Assembly: GCA_963810775.1 (NCBI GenBank) | Contig: CAWEOT010000025.1 | Location: 248,001 to 312,000 of the forward strand | DNA: 64,000 nt | Direction of reading: 5' to 3' | From: DATBVX01 sp963810775 | GTDB taxonomy: Bacteria; Pseudomonadota; Gammaproteobacteria; Steroidobacterales; Steroidobacteraceae | Shown here: positions 16,460 to 25,263 of the stretch, piece by piece | How positions within the stretch are numbered: position 1 is the stretch's first letter | How the letters are laid out: every line of letters starts with the position of its first letter | Translations under genes and position numbers: made by a program | Notes under the pieces: model-generated | What the model was told of the DNA's origin: nothing | Databases searched by the model: none | What the model saw: only the letters and a program-made list of their open reading frames with translations

Positions 16460-17456
16460 TGCCCTGCCCGTTGTCTCGCGCGAAGCGGAGCAAGCCCTTC
16501 TGTTCGAGCCATGAATTGTTGAACAGCCGTGAGAGATATTTCGATCCGCCGTCGCAGAGCACCGTTACGATGCGGTGCCCGGGACCCAGGCGACGCGCGA
16601 GCTCGACTGCGGCTGCGACATTGAGGCCACTCGTGCTGCCGAGAAACAGGCCTTCCTCGCGCAGCAGTCGGTAGACATAGCGCACCGACTCGCCATCTTC
16701 GATGTGCAGCGCCTCGTCAATGCTGGCGGTGGCGAGATTCGCGGTCACGCGACCGATACCTATGCCTTCGGTTATCGAGCCCGTGCCGGTCGCCTTGAGC
16801 ACTCCACGGGCCACGAATTCGTACAGGCTGCTGCCGGGCGGATCAGCGAGTGCAATGATCACCTTCTGGCGTCTGGACTTGAGGTAACGCGAAACGCCGG
16901 CGAGCGTACCGCCGGTGCCCGTGGCGGCGACGAACGCATCTATGTTACCGCCGGTTTGCGCCCAGATTTCCGGCCCCGTAGTCTCGAAGTGCGCAAGCGC
17001 GTTGGCGGTGTTGTCGAACTGATTCGACCAGACTGCGCCGTCGATCTCCTGCGCGGTGCGCGCGGCGACGCGCTGATAGTGATTCGGATCGGAGTACGGC
17101 ACCGTCCTGACCAGCCGCACCTGTGCGCCAAGGGCCTCCAGGAGCTGGCGTTTCTCCGGCGATTGGTTATCCGGCATCACGATGACGCAACGATAGCCGC
17201 GCTCGTTGCAGACATGAGCGAGCCCGATGCCGGTGTTTCCGGCCGTTCCTTCGACTATGGTGCCGCCGGCACGCAACGCACCGCGTCGCTCGGCATCGTC
17301 GACGATGGCGCGCGCCGCGCGATCCTTCACAGACCCGCCGGGGTTTAGAAACTCCGCCTTGCCGAAAATGTCGCAGCCGGTTTCTGCGCTGAAGGTGTCT
17401 AGCCGGATGAGTGGTGTGTTGCCAACCGTCCGTGAAAAGCCCGAAGCGTGGGTCAT
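16422..17456 (-). CDS. cysteine synthase (O-acetylserine sulfhydrylase family)
   Basis: This 344-residue PLP enzyme joins O-acetylserine and sulfide to cysteine. The PLP lysine is in NPGGSVKDRAA (~38-48), the substrate loop is EGTAGNTGIG, the phosphate loop is GTGGTLAGVSRYLK, and the PLP-N1 Ser is in LGSTSGLNV. The C-terminal ~25 residues are a Gly/Asn-rich tail that overlaps the start of the reductase gene. ATG 17456 overlaps the cysG stop in ATGA. Cystathionine beta-synthase activity is possible for such single-domain enzymes but less likely in this operon. Confidence 0.92.
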   Translation of the reverse strand: MTHASGFSRTVGNTPLIRLDTFSAETGCDIFGKAEFLNPGGSVKDRAARAIVDDAERRGALRAGGTIVEGTAGNTGIGLAHVCNERGYRCVIVMPDNQSPEKRQLLEALGAQVRLVRTVPYSDPNHYQRVAARTAQEIDGAVWSNQFDNTANALAHFETTGPEIWAQTGGNIDAFVAATGTGGTLAGVSRYLKSRRQKVIIALADPPGSSLYEFVARGVLKATGTGSITEGIGIGRVTANLATASIDEALHIEDGESVRYVYRLLREEGLFLGSTSGLNVAAAVELARRLGPGHRIVTVLCDGGSKYLSRLFNNSWLEQKGLLRFARDNGQGNGNGGWGRTRVA

Positions 17457-18895
17457 GCCGACTTCGCTCGACGCGATTCCGAGTCGGCAGCAACAGCCGC
17501 GGTGGGGGATTGCTGTGCGTCGCGAGTGAGGGTCGCGTGCAACCTGACGACGTCCCCAACTATCAGCAGAGCCGGCGACTTTACTTCCTGTGCTTCGACT
17601 TCCCGCGCGAGGGTCGTGAGTGTTCCGACGATGACGTGTTGGTCCGGAAGCGTTGCTTGTGCGACCAGGGCCGCGGGTCGATCGGCAGGAGCGCCGGCCG
17701 CTATCAAGCTGGCAAAGATATTGTGAAGCTGACTGAGTCCCATGTAGAACACGACGGTCTGCCCCGGCCGACTGAGTTCATGCCAGTCGACTGGCGCACC
17801 GGACTCACGCGTGTGCCCGGTCACGAAGGTGACTGCCTGTGCGTGGTCCCGATGCGTCAGCGGTATCCCGGCGTAGGCCGCAGCACCGACTGCTGCCGTG
17901 ATGCCCGGCACGACGGTAACGGGAATGTGGTGCTCGATGAGTGCCTCGAGCTCCTCGCCACCGCGACCGAAGATGAAGGGATCGCCGCCCTTCAGTCGGC
18001 AGACGCGCTTGCCAGCGCGCGCATATTCGATCAGCAATTCGTGAATGCGTTCCTGCGTCACGTGGTGATTTCCGGCTTCCTTGCCGACGTAGACCCGTTC
18101 GGCGTCGCGACGAGCGCGTGCCACGATCGCCTCCGGCACCAGCCGGTCATAGAGAACCACGTCCGCCTGTTGCAGCAGGCGCGCGGCCTTCAAGGTGAGC
18201 AGATCCGGGTCGCCGGGACCTGCGCCGACCAGGTACACCTCGCCCACGCCAGGGGACTCTCGCGTCGAACGCGCCAGCTCACGCCGCAGTTCGAACTCGG
18301 CCTGCGCATCACGCCCCTCTAGCACGTGAGATGCAACGGGTCCTGACAGGACGCGTTCCCAGAAGCGACGGCGCTGCAGGACAGTTGCGAGGCTGCGTGC
18401 GACCCGTCGGCGCCAGCGTCCGGCGAACGCGGCCAGGCGCCCGAGGGTTGGCGGCAACAGGGTCTCGATGCGCTCACGCACCATGCGCGCCAGTACCGGT
18501 GAGTTCCCGCTCGTGCCGACAGCTACCACGATCGGCGAGCGATCCACGATCGCAGGCAGGATGAAGCTCGAGTGCTCCAGGTCATCCACCGCGTTGACGG
18601 GAATGCCGCGAGCCTTTGCGGCTGCAGCCACTGCAGCATTCACAGCACGCTGATCGGTGGCGGCGATCACGACGACGGCGCTCTCGAGCGCCGCCGGAGT
18701 GAACAGCTCGGATCGATGTTCGATACGTCCCGCGTTACGGAGCGCTGCGAGTTCGGCTGCCAGGACGGGTGCCACTACGCGCACCGCTGCGCCGGCCTGC
18801 AGTAGCAGCTCAGTCTTGCGCGCGGCGATGGCACCCCCGCCGACGACCACCGCGAGGCGATCGCGCATATTGAGGAAGATCGGCAGGAAGTCCAT
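17453..18895 (-). CDS. cysG: siroheme synthase
   Basis: CysG makes siroheme, the cofactor of sulfite reductase, from uroporphyrinogen III. The 480-residue protein has an N-terminal NAD-dependent dehydrogenase/ferrochelatase half (VVVGGGAIAARK, ~18-28, then GTSGNSPVLARMVRERIE). Its C-terminal half is SAM-dependent uroporphyrinogen methyltransferase (VYLVGAGPGDPDLLTLKA; RLKGGDPFIFGRGGEE; VVPGITAAVGAAAYAGIPLT). It starts at ATG 18895, five bases after the cysH stop. A Ser/Ala-rich tail follows the enzyme domain. Confidence 0.95.
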   Translation of the reverse strand: MDFLPIFLNMRDRLAVVVGGGAIAARKTELLLQAGAAVRVVAPVLAAELAALRNAGRIEHRSELFTPAALESAVVVIAATDQRAVNAAVAAAAKARGIPVNAVDDLEHSSFILPAIVDRSPIVVAVGTSGNSPVLARMVRERIETLLPPTLGRLAAFAGRWRRRVARSLATVLQRRRFWERVLSGPVASHVLEGRDAQAEFELRRELARSTRESPGVGEVYLVGAGPGDPDLLTLKAARLLQQADVVLYDRLVPEAIVARARRDAERVYVGKEAGNHHVTQERIHELLIEYARAGKRVCRLKGGDPFIFGRGGEELEALIEHHIPVTVVPGITAAVGAAAYAGIPLTHRDHAQAVTFVTGHTRESGAPVDWHELSRPGQTVVFYMGLSQLHNIFASLIAAGAPADRPAALVAQATLPDQHVIVGTLTTLAREVEAQEVKSPALLIVGDVVRLHATLTRDAQQSPTAAVAADSESRRAKSA

Positions 18896-18900
18896 GCGGT

Positions 18901-19623
18901 CTATCTCGCCGCCGTCGCGACTACGCGAATGCGAGGCTGCAGTCCGCACTCGCGTGCCTCAGCGTTCTCCCACCACCAGCGGCCAGCACGGCTGTCTTGT
19001 CCAGCCTCAATGGCGCGAGTGCATGGCGCGCAGCCGATGCTCGGGAAGTTGCGATCATGCAAAGGGTTGTAGGGCAGCTTGAGTGCCTGCACATACTCCT
19101 GCACTTCGCCCTGGGTCCAGTCGAGAAGCGGACTCACCTTGTAGAGACCGTTGCTGTCGTCCCACTCAATCGGCTCACCTTGCGCGCGAAGCGGCGACTG
19201 TTCGCGCCGCACGCCGGTGATCCACGCCTTACGGCCCGCAATGGCGCGCCGGAACGGTTCGACCTTGCGGATGTAGCAGCAGCTCAGGCGCTCATCGACG
19301 CCCGCGTAGAAACCGTTGATGCCGTGCTTGGCGACGAAGCTCTCGATGTGCTCCGCTTGCGGGTAATAGACACGGATACGTTTGCCGTAGCGGCGTTGCA
19401 CGCGATCGAGTAGCGAGTAGGTCTCTTCGTGCAGCCGACCGGTATCGACGCTGAAGATCTCGATGTCGGGCAGCTGCGTCCAGATGATGTCCGTGAGCAC
19501 CATCGCCTCGAGACCGAGGCTGTTCGCGTAAACGATATCGCCGAACTCGGTGACGGCCCTTTCGAGTAGCGCACGTACATCAGCGACCTTGCGTTCCAGC
19601 TCGTGACTCAACGGCTGTGTCAT
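18901..19623 (-). CDS. cysH: assimilatory adenylylsulfate (APS) reductase
   Basis: This 240-residue enzyme reduces activated sulfate to sulfite. It holds Cys115-Cys116 and Cys198-x2-Cys201, the [4Fe-4S] signature that separates APS reductases from PAPS reductases of enteric type. The catalytic Cys226 lies in ECGLQ. No APS kinase would then be needed for this route. The P-loop-like SLGLEAMVLTD and the SVDTGRLHEETY segment bind the nucleotide. ATG 19623 has AGGA eight bases upstream. It heads the operon cysH-cysG-cysteine synthase-reductase and diverges from cysB. Confidence 0.93.
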   Translation of the reverse strand: MTQPLSHELERKVADVRALLERAVTEFGDIVYANSLGLEAMVLTDIIWTQLPDIEIFSVDTGRLHEETYSLLDRVQRRYGKRIRVYYPQAEHIESFVAKHGINGFYAGVDERLSCCYIRKVEPFRRAIAGRKAWITGVRREQSPLRAQGEPIEWDDSNGLYKVSPLLDWTQGEVQEYVQALKLPYNPLHDRNFPSIGCAPCTRAIEAGQDSRAGRWWWENAEARECGLQPRIRVVATAAR

Positions 19624-19708
19624 GACTCGTCCTGCTGCGGGGTGACAGGACTCTAACAATCGTGTTACCGGCCAAATACGAAGCGTTTGTTCTTGTCCGA
19701 TGCGGTCC

Positions 19709-19777
19709 GGTTATGAAATGAAACCGGGCAACCGCTCTCATAACCAGCGGTAATGGCGACCGAGGGGGCGGTTATGG
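19709..19777 (-). promoter_or_regulatory. candidate CysB sites between cysH and cysB
   Basis: GGTTATGA (19709-19716) faces TCATAACC (19738-19745), a perfect 8-base inverted repeat. A further GGTTATGG follows at 19770-19777. Half-sites containing ATAAC fit known CysB recognition. The longer string ATAACCAGCGGTAA at 19740-19753 recurs upstream of cysI. Binding has not been shown. Confidence 0.5.
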
Positions 19778-19815
19778 CTTCAGTTAATGTCCGATCTTGC
19801 ATACAGTCTGCAGCC

Positions 19816-20791
19816 ATGAAGCTGCACCAACTGCGCTACCTCGCCGCCGTCGCCCAGAACGGTCTCAACATCACCGCCGCAGCACAGAAGCTGCATACCT
19901 CGCAACCCGGGGTGAGCAAGCAGATCAAGCTGCTCGAGGATGAGCTCGGATTTCAGATCTTTGCGCGCGATGGTCGTAACCTGACCCAGATCACGCCCGC
20001 CGGACAGCAGGTTATCGATCGCGCACTCACGGTGCTGCGCGAAGTACAGAGCATCAAGAGTCTGTCGGAGGAGCTGCGGGACGAAACACGCGGAAGCCTG
20101 TCCATCGGCACCACCCACACGCAGGCACGCTATGTGCTGCCCGACGGTCATCAAGGCGTTTCGCGAGCGTTACCCGCACATTCGCCTGCACTTGCACCAG
20201 GGCACTTCTGAGCAGATCGCGGAGATGGCGCAGCTCGACCGCATCGACTTTGCCATCGCGACGGGCTCACAGCAGCTTTTTTCCGACATGGTGCTGTTGC
20301 CCTGCTACCGCTGGCACCGGCACGTGGTCGTGCCGCGCGGACACGACCTGACCAAGGAGGGTCGGCTCACCCTCAAGGACCTGGCGGATCACCCCATCGT
20401 CACCTACGTGTTCGGATTCAGCGGACCTTCTTCGTTACAGGACATTTTTGCGCGCGGCGGATTCACCGCGGATGTTGCGCTCACTGCGCGCGATGCGGAT
20501 GTGATCAAGACCTACGTGCGGCTGGGCCTGGGTGTCGGCATCGTCGCCAGCATGGCGGTTGAAGAAAATGAGGATCGCGATCTCGTGTCACTCGATGCCA
20601 GCCACATCTTCCCCGAGCACGTGACCTGGGTCGGTTTCCGGCGTGGCGTCTTGCTGCGGAAGTTCATGTACGAGTTTCTGCAGCTGCTGGCGCCACATCT
20701 CAACAGACGAGTGGTGGACCGTGCGCAGGCCACGCCGGGGCCGCTCGAAGTGGAACAGCTGTTCGCCGATATCGAGCTACCGCTCAGGTAG
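19816..20791 (+). pseudogene. cysB: CysB-type LysR regulator, interrupted by a one-base frameshift
   Basis: CysB activates sulfate-assimilation genes when N-acetylserine signals sulfur need. Codons from ATG 19816 give a typical start (MKLHQLRYLAAVAQNGLNI) with the helix-turn-helix at ITAAAQKLHTSQPGVSKQIK. The frame then fails after THTQARYVLP. The rest (TVIKAFRERYPHI ... LFADIELPLR) continues one frame over to 20791. Removing one C from CCC at 20140-20142 joins both parts into 324 residues, the length of E. coli CysB. It may be a real lesion or a sequencing indel. It diverges from the cysH operon and overlaps the DUF934 end by eight bases. Confidence 0.88.
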
Positions 20792-21272
20792 CGTAGAAAT
20801 CTCGCTGGTGCTGAACCTCTACGCTCGACGGCTGGTAAGCCACGTCGAAATCGTCGAATGCGGCAAGCGCAGATTGAGGATTCACGCCCGCAGCCAGCTC
20901 GAATGCATCGATGCCACAACGCGCCATGAAGAAAATCTGGTCGCGCTTGACATGACCGACGGCGCGAACCTCGCCGGTGAATTTGAGCCGGTCCCGCAGC
21001 ACTCGCGCCTGGCTGTAGCCCCGGCCTTCGCTGGGCGTGGGAAATTCGATCGCGATCAGCGACAGGCGCGGCAAGTCCGCCCGTAACAACTCCACGCGAT
21101 CGGCCGGGCCGATGCGCACACCGACGCGCCCGCTCCAGCAAGACCACCGTTCCCGCTCAGCGTGCCAACGTGCCAGGGGCAGAATCAGAGCACCGTTCTC
21201 GCCCTCGGGGTCCTCATCGATCGTCCGCCAGTCGTCGCTGACAATCTCACGCCGCCGAATAATTTCGCGCAT
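20784..21272 (-). CDS. DUF934 family protein (sulfite reductase-associated)
   Basis: This 162-residue protein has the DUF934 pattern: N-terminal IIRRREIVSDDW, then LSLIAIEFPTPSEGRGYSQARVLR and a C-terminal GIDAFEL ... FDDFDVAYQPS. The family is almost always next to nitrite/sulfite reductase genes and is presumed to help that enzyme. A catalytic role is not known. The ATG at 21272 lies inside the end of cysI (26-base overlap), with GGAGAGAG upstream. The end overlaps the convergent cysB by eight bases. Confidence 0.88.
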   Translation of the reverse strand: MREIIRRREIVSDDWRTIDEDPEGENGALILPLARWHAERERWSCWSGRVGVRIGPADRVELLRADLPRLSLIAIEFPTPSEGRGYSQARVLRDRLKFTGEVRAVGHVKRDQIFFMARCGIDAFELAAGVNPQSALAAFDDFDVAYQPSSVEVQHQRDFYAT

Positions 21273-22918
21273 CCGTTCTCTCTCCGTAGACGCGGTCCTG
21301 GAAGGGCTCTACACCGACCCGACGCACGGTATCGATGAAACGCTCTTCCTCATGCCGCTGCTCGACGTAGACATCAATGAGTTTCTGAATCGTTGCTGCC
21401 ACCGCAGCCTGTGGTACCGAAGGGCCGATGACATCACCGAGCGAAGCATCCTCGGTCGCCGAGCCGCCGATCGTGATCTGGTACCACTCCTCGCCGTGCT
21501 TATCGACGCCGAGAATGCCGATGTGGCCAACATGGTGATGGCCGCAGGCGTTCATGCAACCCGACATCTTGATCTGGATTTCACCGAGGTCGTAGAGGTA
21601 ATCGAGGTCGCTGAAGTGCGCCTGAATCTGTTTCGCCACCGGGATCGAGGTCGCATTGGCCAGCGAGCAGAAGTCGAGCCCCGGGCAACAGATCATGTCT
21701 GTGAGCGTGCCAATGTTCGGCGTGGCCAGTTTCAGCGCATCGAGCGCGCGCCACAGCTCGTACAGGTCGCCCTGTCGCACGTCCGCCAACAGCAGGTTTT
21801 GATCGTGCGAGGCGCGAATCAGGCCGAAGCTGTAGCGCTCAGCCAGGTCCGCGACGCCATCCATCTGGTCCGCTGTCATGTCGCCCGGCGCTTCGCCGTG
21901 CGACTTGAGCGACAGGAATACGACGCGATAGCCCGCCACCTTGTGCCGGCGCGTGTTGTAGCGATACCAGGCCTTGAAGGCCGCTTCGCGCCCTGCGGTG
22001 CCATCGATGTCTTGAAGCTGCTCGTAAGGCGGCGGCATGAAGTAGGCGCGCATCCGTTCGATCTCGCCGTTAGCGAGCCTGAGTCCCTGGTCCTTGATCT
22101 GCGCCCACTCTTCCTCGACACGGCGGGCGAATTCGGCCGGCCCGAGGTTCTTCACCAGGATCTTGATGCGTGCCTTGTTGAGATTGTCGCGTCGGCCAAG
22201 CTCGTTGTAGATGCGCAGGATCACATCCAGGTATGAGAGCAGGTCCTGCTGCGGCAGAAAGTCGCGGATGACGTGGCCGATGATCGGCGTGCGCCCGAGC
22301 CCGCCGCCCACCAGCACCTCGAAGCCGAGCTCACCGGCGTCATTGCGCTTCAGGTGCAGGCCGATGTCGTGCACCTGCGAGGCCGCCCGGTCGGCCGCCG
22401 TGCCGGTGACAGCGATCTTGAACTTGCGGGGCAGATACGAGAATTCCGGATGCAGCGTCGCCCACTGCCGCACGATCTCGCAGTACGGTCGCGGATCGTC
22501 GATCTCATCGGGCGTCACGCCCGCAAGGTGGTCAGCCGTGATGTTGCGCACGCAGTTGCCGCTGGTCTGCATCGCGTGCATCTGGACTTGTGCCAGACTC
22601 GGCCAGGATGTCGGGCACCAGCTCGAGCTTCGGCCAGTTGAACTGCAGGTTCTGCCGCGTCGTGAAGTGGCCGTAGCCGCGATCGTAGCTGCGCGCGATG
22701 TGGGCGAGTGTGCGCATCTGTCGCACTGACAGCAGCCCGTACGGGATCGAGATACGCAACATCGGCGCAAAACGCTGAATGTAGAGCCCGTTGCGCAGAC
22801 GCAGCGGTTTGAATTCGTCCTCGCTCAGCTCACCCGCAAGGAAGCGGCGCGTCTGGTCGCGAAATTGGGCGACGCGCTGGTCCACCAGGGCCTGATCGAT
22901 GACGTCGTAGCGATACAT
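21247..22918 (-). pseudogene. cysI: siroheme nitrite/sulfite reductase, interrupted by a one-base frameshift
   Basis: This is a haemoprotein reducing sulfite to sulfide. From ATG 22918 the frame reads MYRYDVIDQALVDQRV ... GHFTTRQNLQFNWPKL ... DILAE and then shifts. The remainder (LAQVQMHAMQTSGNCVRN onward) lies in another frame. Dropping the T at 22597 restores DILAELAQVQMHAMQTSGNC and a 556-residue enzyme. The cofactor ligands are present downstream: Cys-x5-Cys in CPGLDFC and Cys-x3-Cys in CMNAC, the siroheme/[4Fe-4S] set. No flavoprotein subunit (cysJ) is seen, consistent with a ferredoxin-dependent type. Confidence 0.88.
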
Positions 22919-22955
22919 CGCGTCCGACTATAGGGAGGGGCGTCGAAGGCGGGTA

Positions 22956-22971
22956 AATACCGGCTGGTTAT
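22956..22971 (-). promoter_or_regulatory. candidate CysB half-site upstream of cysI
   Basis: ATAACCAGCCGGTATT on the minus strand, 38-53 bases before the cysI ATG, matches ATAACCAGCGGTAATG upstream of cysH apart from one inserted C and the last bases. A TATAGT -10-like box follows at 22933-22928 with no good -35, as expected of an activator-dependent promoter. Confidence 0.45.
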
Positions 22972-23010
22972 TGGCCCCAAGCCTGCGGCTATAGCCAGAC
23001 CCTGACCGCG

Positions 23011-23016
23011 TATAAT
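23011..23016 (+). promoter_or_regulatory. -10 box upstream of the 23050 gene
   Basis: A perfect TATAAT stands 34 bases before the GTG at 23050. No convincing -35 box lies 16-18 bases upstream, so an activator or an alternative arrangement may be used. Confidence 0.4.
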
Positions 23017-23049
23017 CGCGGTCCCGCCGATTTCGACCCGGAGAGGCCT

Positions 23050-23385
23050 GTGTCCTTCAAAGTCCTGCTCGATCACTGGCAGCAGACCGCCCCGCCGGCG
23101 CTGACCGCTACCGAGTATGCCGTGCGCTTGCCGGTGGACGATGCGGCGCGCATCCAGGCCCTGGCGGAGATGTTCCCGGGGACGACTCGCGAACAGATCA
23201 TCACCGACCTGATGGGCGCAGCGCTCAGGGAGCTCGCGGCGTCAATGCCCTACGTAAAGGGGAGCAAGGTGATCTCGACTGACGAGCACGGCGACCCCGT
23301 CTATGAGGACGCCGGACCGACGTCGAAATTCGTCGAACTCACCCGTAAGCACCGCAAGAAGCTCGCCGCTCCCGGCAAGAGCTGA
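23050..23385 (+). CDS. conserved hypothetical protein of the 'pilin assembly/pili tip component' label
   Basis: This 111-residue soluble protein starts at GTG 23050 (GAGAGG 7-12 bases upstream). It is made of an N-terminal helix (FKVLLDHWQQTA), a TATEYAVRLPVDDAARIQALAEMFPG segment and a helix with EQIITDLMGAALREL. It ends in the conserved PYVKGSKVISTDEHGDPVYEDAGPT. Close relatives are widespread in Pseudomonas-like bacteria and often carry pilus-related names, for which I see no support. No export signal is visible. Function unknown. Confidence 0.7.
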   Translation: MSFKVLLDHWQQTAPPALTATEYAVRLPVDDAARIQALAEMFPGTTREQIITDLMGAALRELAASMPYVKGSKVISTDEHGDPVYEDAGPTSKFVELTRKHRKKLAAPGKS

Positions 23386-23453
23386 CCCCAATTCGTCCCT
23401 CCATCCGTCTGTGGCGCACGATGCGTGTCCCAGCGATGGAGGTACCCTGCCCG

Positions 23454-24581
23454 GTGAAAGCGCTCGCTCCAATCCTGATGACACTCGTGCTTCTTGCCTC
23501 GTGCAGTGATGCGGAGAAATCTACACAGCAGCAAGCCACAGAGCCGGCGACGCTCTATTTCTCCAATTGGGAGGGCGAGATCGGCCGCAACACGCTGTCC
23601 GATTTTGAGCGCCGTACCGGCATTGCCGTCGTCATCGACGACATTCCGGACAACGTTTCACTGCAGACAAAACTTCTCACCGGTCATTCCGGGAGCGATG
23701 TCGTCGTGCCGAGTTCCAACTTCCTGCAACCGCTCATCGAGGCGGGCGCCCTGCAGAAGCTCGACAAGTCGAAGCTCGCGAACTGGCGTCACCTCGATCC
23801 CGCCATCCTGGCCGCGCTCGAGAGGGTCGACCCTGGCAATCAATACGGTGTGCCGTTCCTGTGGGGCACGCACGCCTTTGCCTACAACCAGAAAGCGGTG
23901 GTCAAGGCGCTCGGCCGTGAACCCGAGCCGAGCTGGAAGCTCATGTTCGATCCCGCCAACGCACGCCGGCTCGCGAGCTGCGGCATCACCTGGCAGGACA
24001 GCGCTGGCTCGATCATGCTCGATCTCGGCCTGCTCGCCATCGGTCGCGATCCTGCGGTCGAGAGCCTGGACGACCTGCACGCAGCGGAGGCGGCCTTCCT
24101 GCGCGTACGCCCCTACGTGCGCTATGTCGAGAGCGGAAGCCGGAATCGTTCGGATCTCGCGAGCGGCGAGATCTGCATCACCGTCGGCCCGAACGGTGAA
24201 ATGCTCCAGGCACGAGAGTTGGCTATCGAGGCCGCGAGCGGCGCGGATGTGCGCTACGTTGTGCCAAAAGAGGGCGCTCTGATGTGGGTGGACATGCTGG
24301 CGATTCCAGTGGGAGCGCCGCATCTCGAGGCCGCTTATCGTTTCCTGGACTACCTGCTGGAGCCAGCAGTCATCGCCGAAATTTCGGACGCATCGAAATA
24401 CGCGAACGCGAATCGGGATGCTACCGCGCTGGTCGACGAGGTGGTGCGCGAAGATCCCGGCATCTATCCGCCCACCGATGTGATCGCACGCTTACACCTG
24501 GTTCCGGCGGAATCGCAGTCCTACTCGCGCGCACGAGCCGCGGCGTGGACGCGCATTCTCACGGCTCAGCAGCCGCGATGA
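23454..24581 (+). CDS. polyamine-type ABC substrate-binding lipoprotein (PotD/PotF family)
   Basis: This 375-residue protein begins at GTG 23454 with a short lipoprotein signal (lipobox LLASC, Cys17). ATG codons at 23436 and 23421 would lengthen the signal. The mature part has the PotD/PotF pattern: LYFSNWEGEIG, a GSDVVVPSSNFLQPLIEAGAL segment, YGVPFLWGTHAFAYN and a C-terminal IYPPTDVIARLHLV. The family binds spermidine or putrescine for import. No permease or ATPase gene is adjacent, so this is an orphan binding protein or works with a remote transporter. Confidence 0.88.
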   Translation: MKALAPILMTLVLLASCSDAEKSTQQQATEPATLYFSNWEGEIGRNTLSDFERRTGIAVVIDDIPDNVSLQTKLLTGHSGSDVVVPSSNFLQPLIEAGALQKLDKSKLANWRHLDPAILAALERVDPGNQYGVPFLWGTHAFAYNQKAVVKALGREPEPSWKLMFDPANARRLASCGITWQDSAGSIMLDLGLLAIGRDPAVESLDDLHAAEAAFLRVRPYVRYVESGSRNRSDLASGEICITVGPNGEMLQARELAIEAASGADVRYVVPKEGALMWVDMLAIPVGAPHLEAAYRFLDYLLEPAVIAEISDASKYANANRDATALVDEVVREDPGIYPPTDVIARLHLVPAESQSYSRARAAAWTRILTAQQPR

Positions 24582-24629
24582 GAGAGCGACGGGAGCGAAT
24601 TGGAGACGCCCGGAACGTGCGCAGTCAAT

Positions 24630-25078
24630 CTACTTGTCGCTTTTCGGCCCGCGCTGCTTCTGGATCCACTCGCTCAGCCGCCTGAGATCCTTGGGCTTGG
24701 TTGAGCGTTTTTTCTCGTCTGGTGCCGAGGTGCTGTTGTAAGGATCGACTCCCGCAGCAGGATCCCTCGGCGCTGCCTTGGCTGGACGCTGAGCGTGGGT
24801 GTCGTAAGGATCGAAGCCAGGCCCGCGCTGTTCCGGACTGGTACCGAAGGTTTTCGCTTTTGGCGGCGGATCGTCCTGGATCTTCAGATCGGGTAGAGTT
24901 TTTTCAGCCGCTCGGTATCGACGTTGCCACCGAACTTGCCCGTCGCCATGGACCATTCCCACACAGCGTTGCCCCGCGAGTCAAAACTCACGCGGCCAGA
25001 CGTTTTATCACTCGCAGGCCTGTCCTCGGGTGCCGCCTCGTCGGGCGTGTCCGGCTTGGTCGACTTCGAACCGCTCAT
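24630..25078 (-). pseudogene. small conserved hypothetical protein, split by a -1 shift at an A6 run
   Basis: The first part starts at ATG 25078 (AGGAGAT upstream) and reads MSGSKSTKPDTPD ... GRVSFDSRGNAVWEW ... DTERLKKL. It would stop early at LYPI. The natural continuation, TLPDLKIQDDPPPKAKTFG through FDPYDTHAQ to WIQKQRGPKSDK, is in the -1 frame down to 24630. One more A in the AAAAAA tract of the Lys codons (~24913-24908) would join them into about 149 residues. The SRGNAVWEW core and the xPYD/PYN repeats (FDPYDT, VDPYNS) recur in gammaproteobacterial homologues of unknown function. Either an indel or slippage could explain the split. Confidence 0.6.
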
Positions 25079-25263
25079 CCAGATCTCCTGACTGCAAGCT
25101 ATCTCCTCGGCTCACAGCTATATTCATGATGCATGGCATTGATAATCCTAGCTGATCTGAAAGGCAATTCTGCGACGTAGCGAGCATTCCGGAACGGGAG
25201 CCTCATCACAGGCAGACTTGCTTTGCCGTGCTTTGACCAAACACAGGACCACGCCACAGACCC

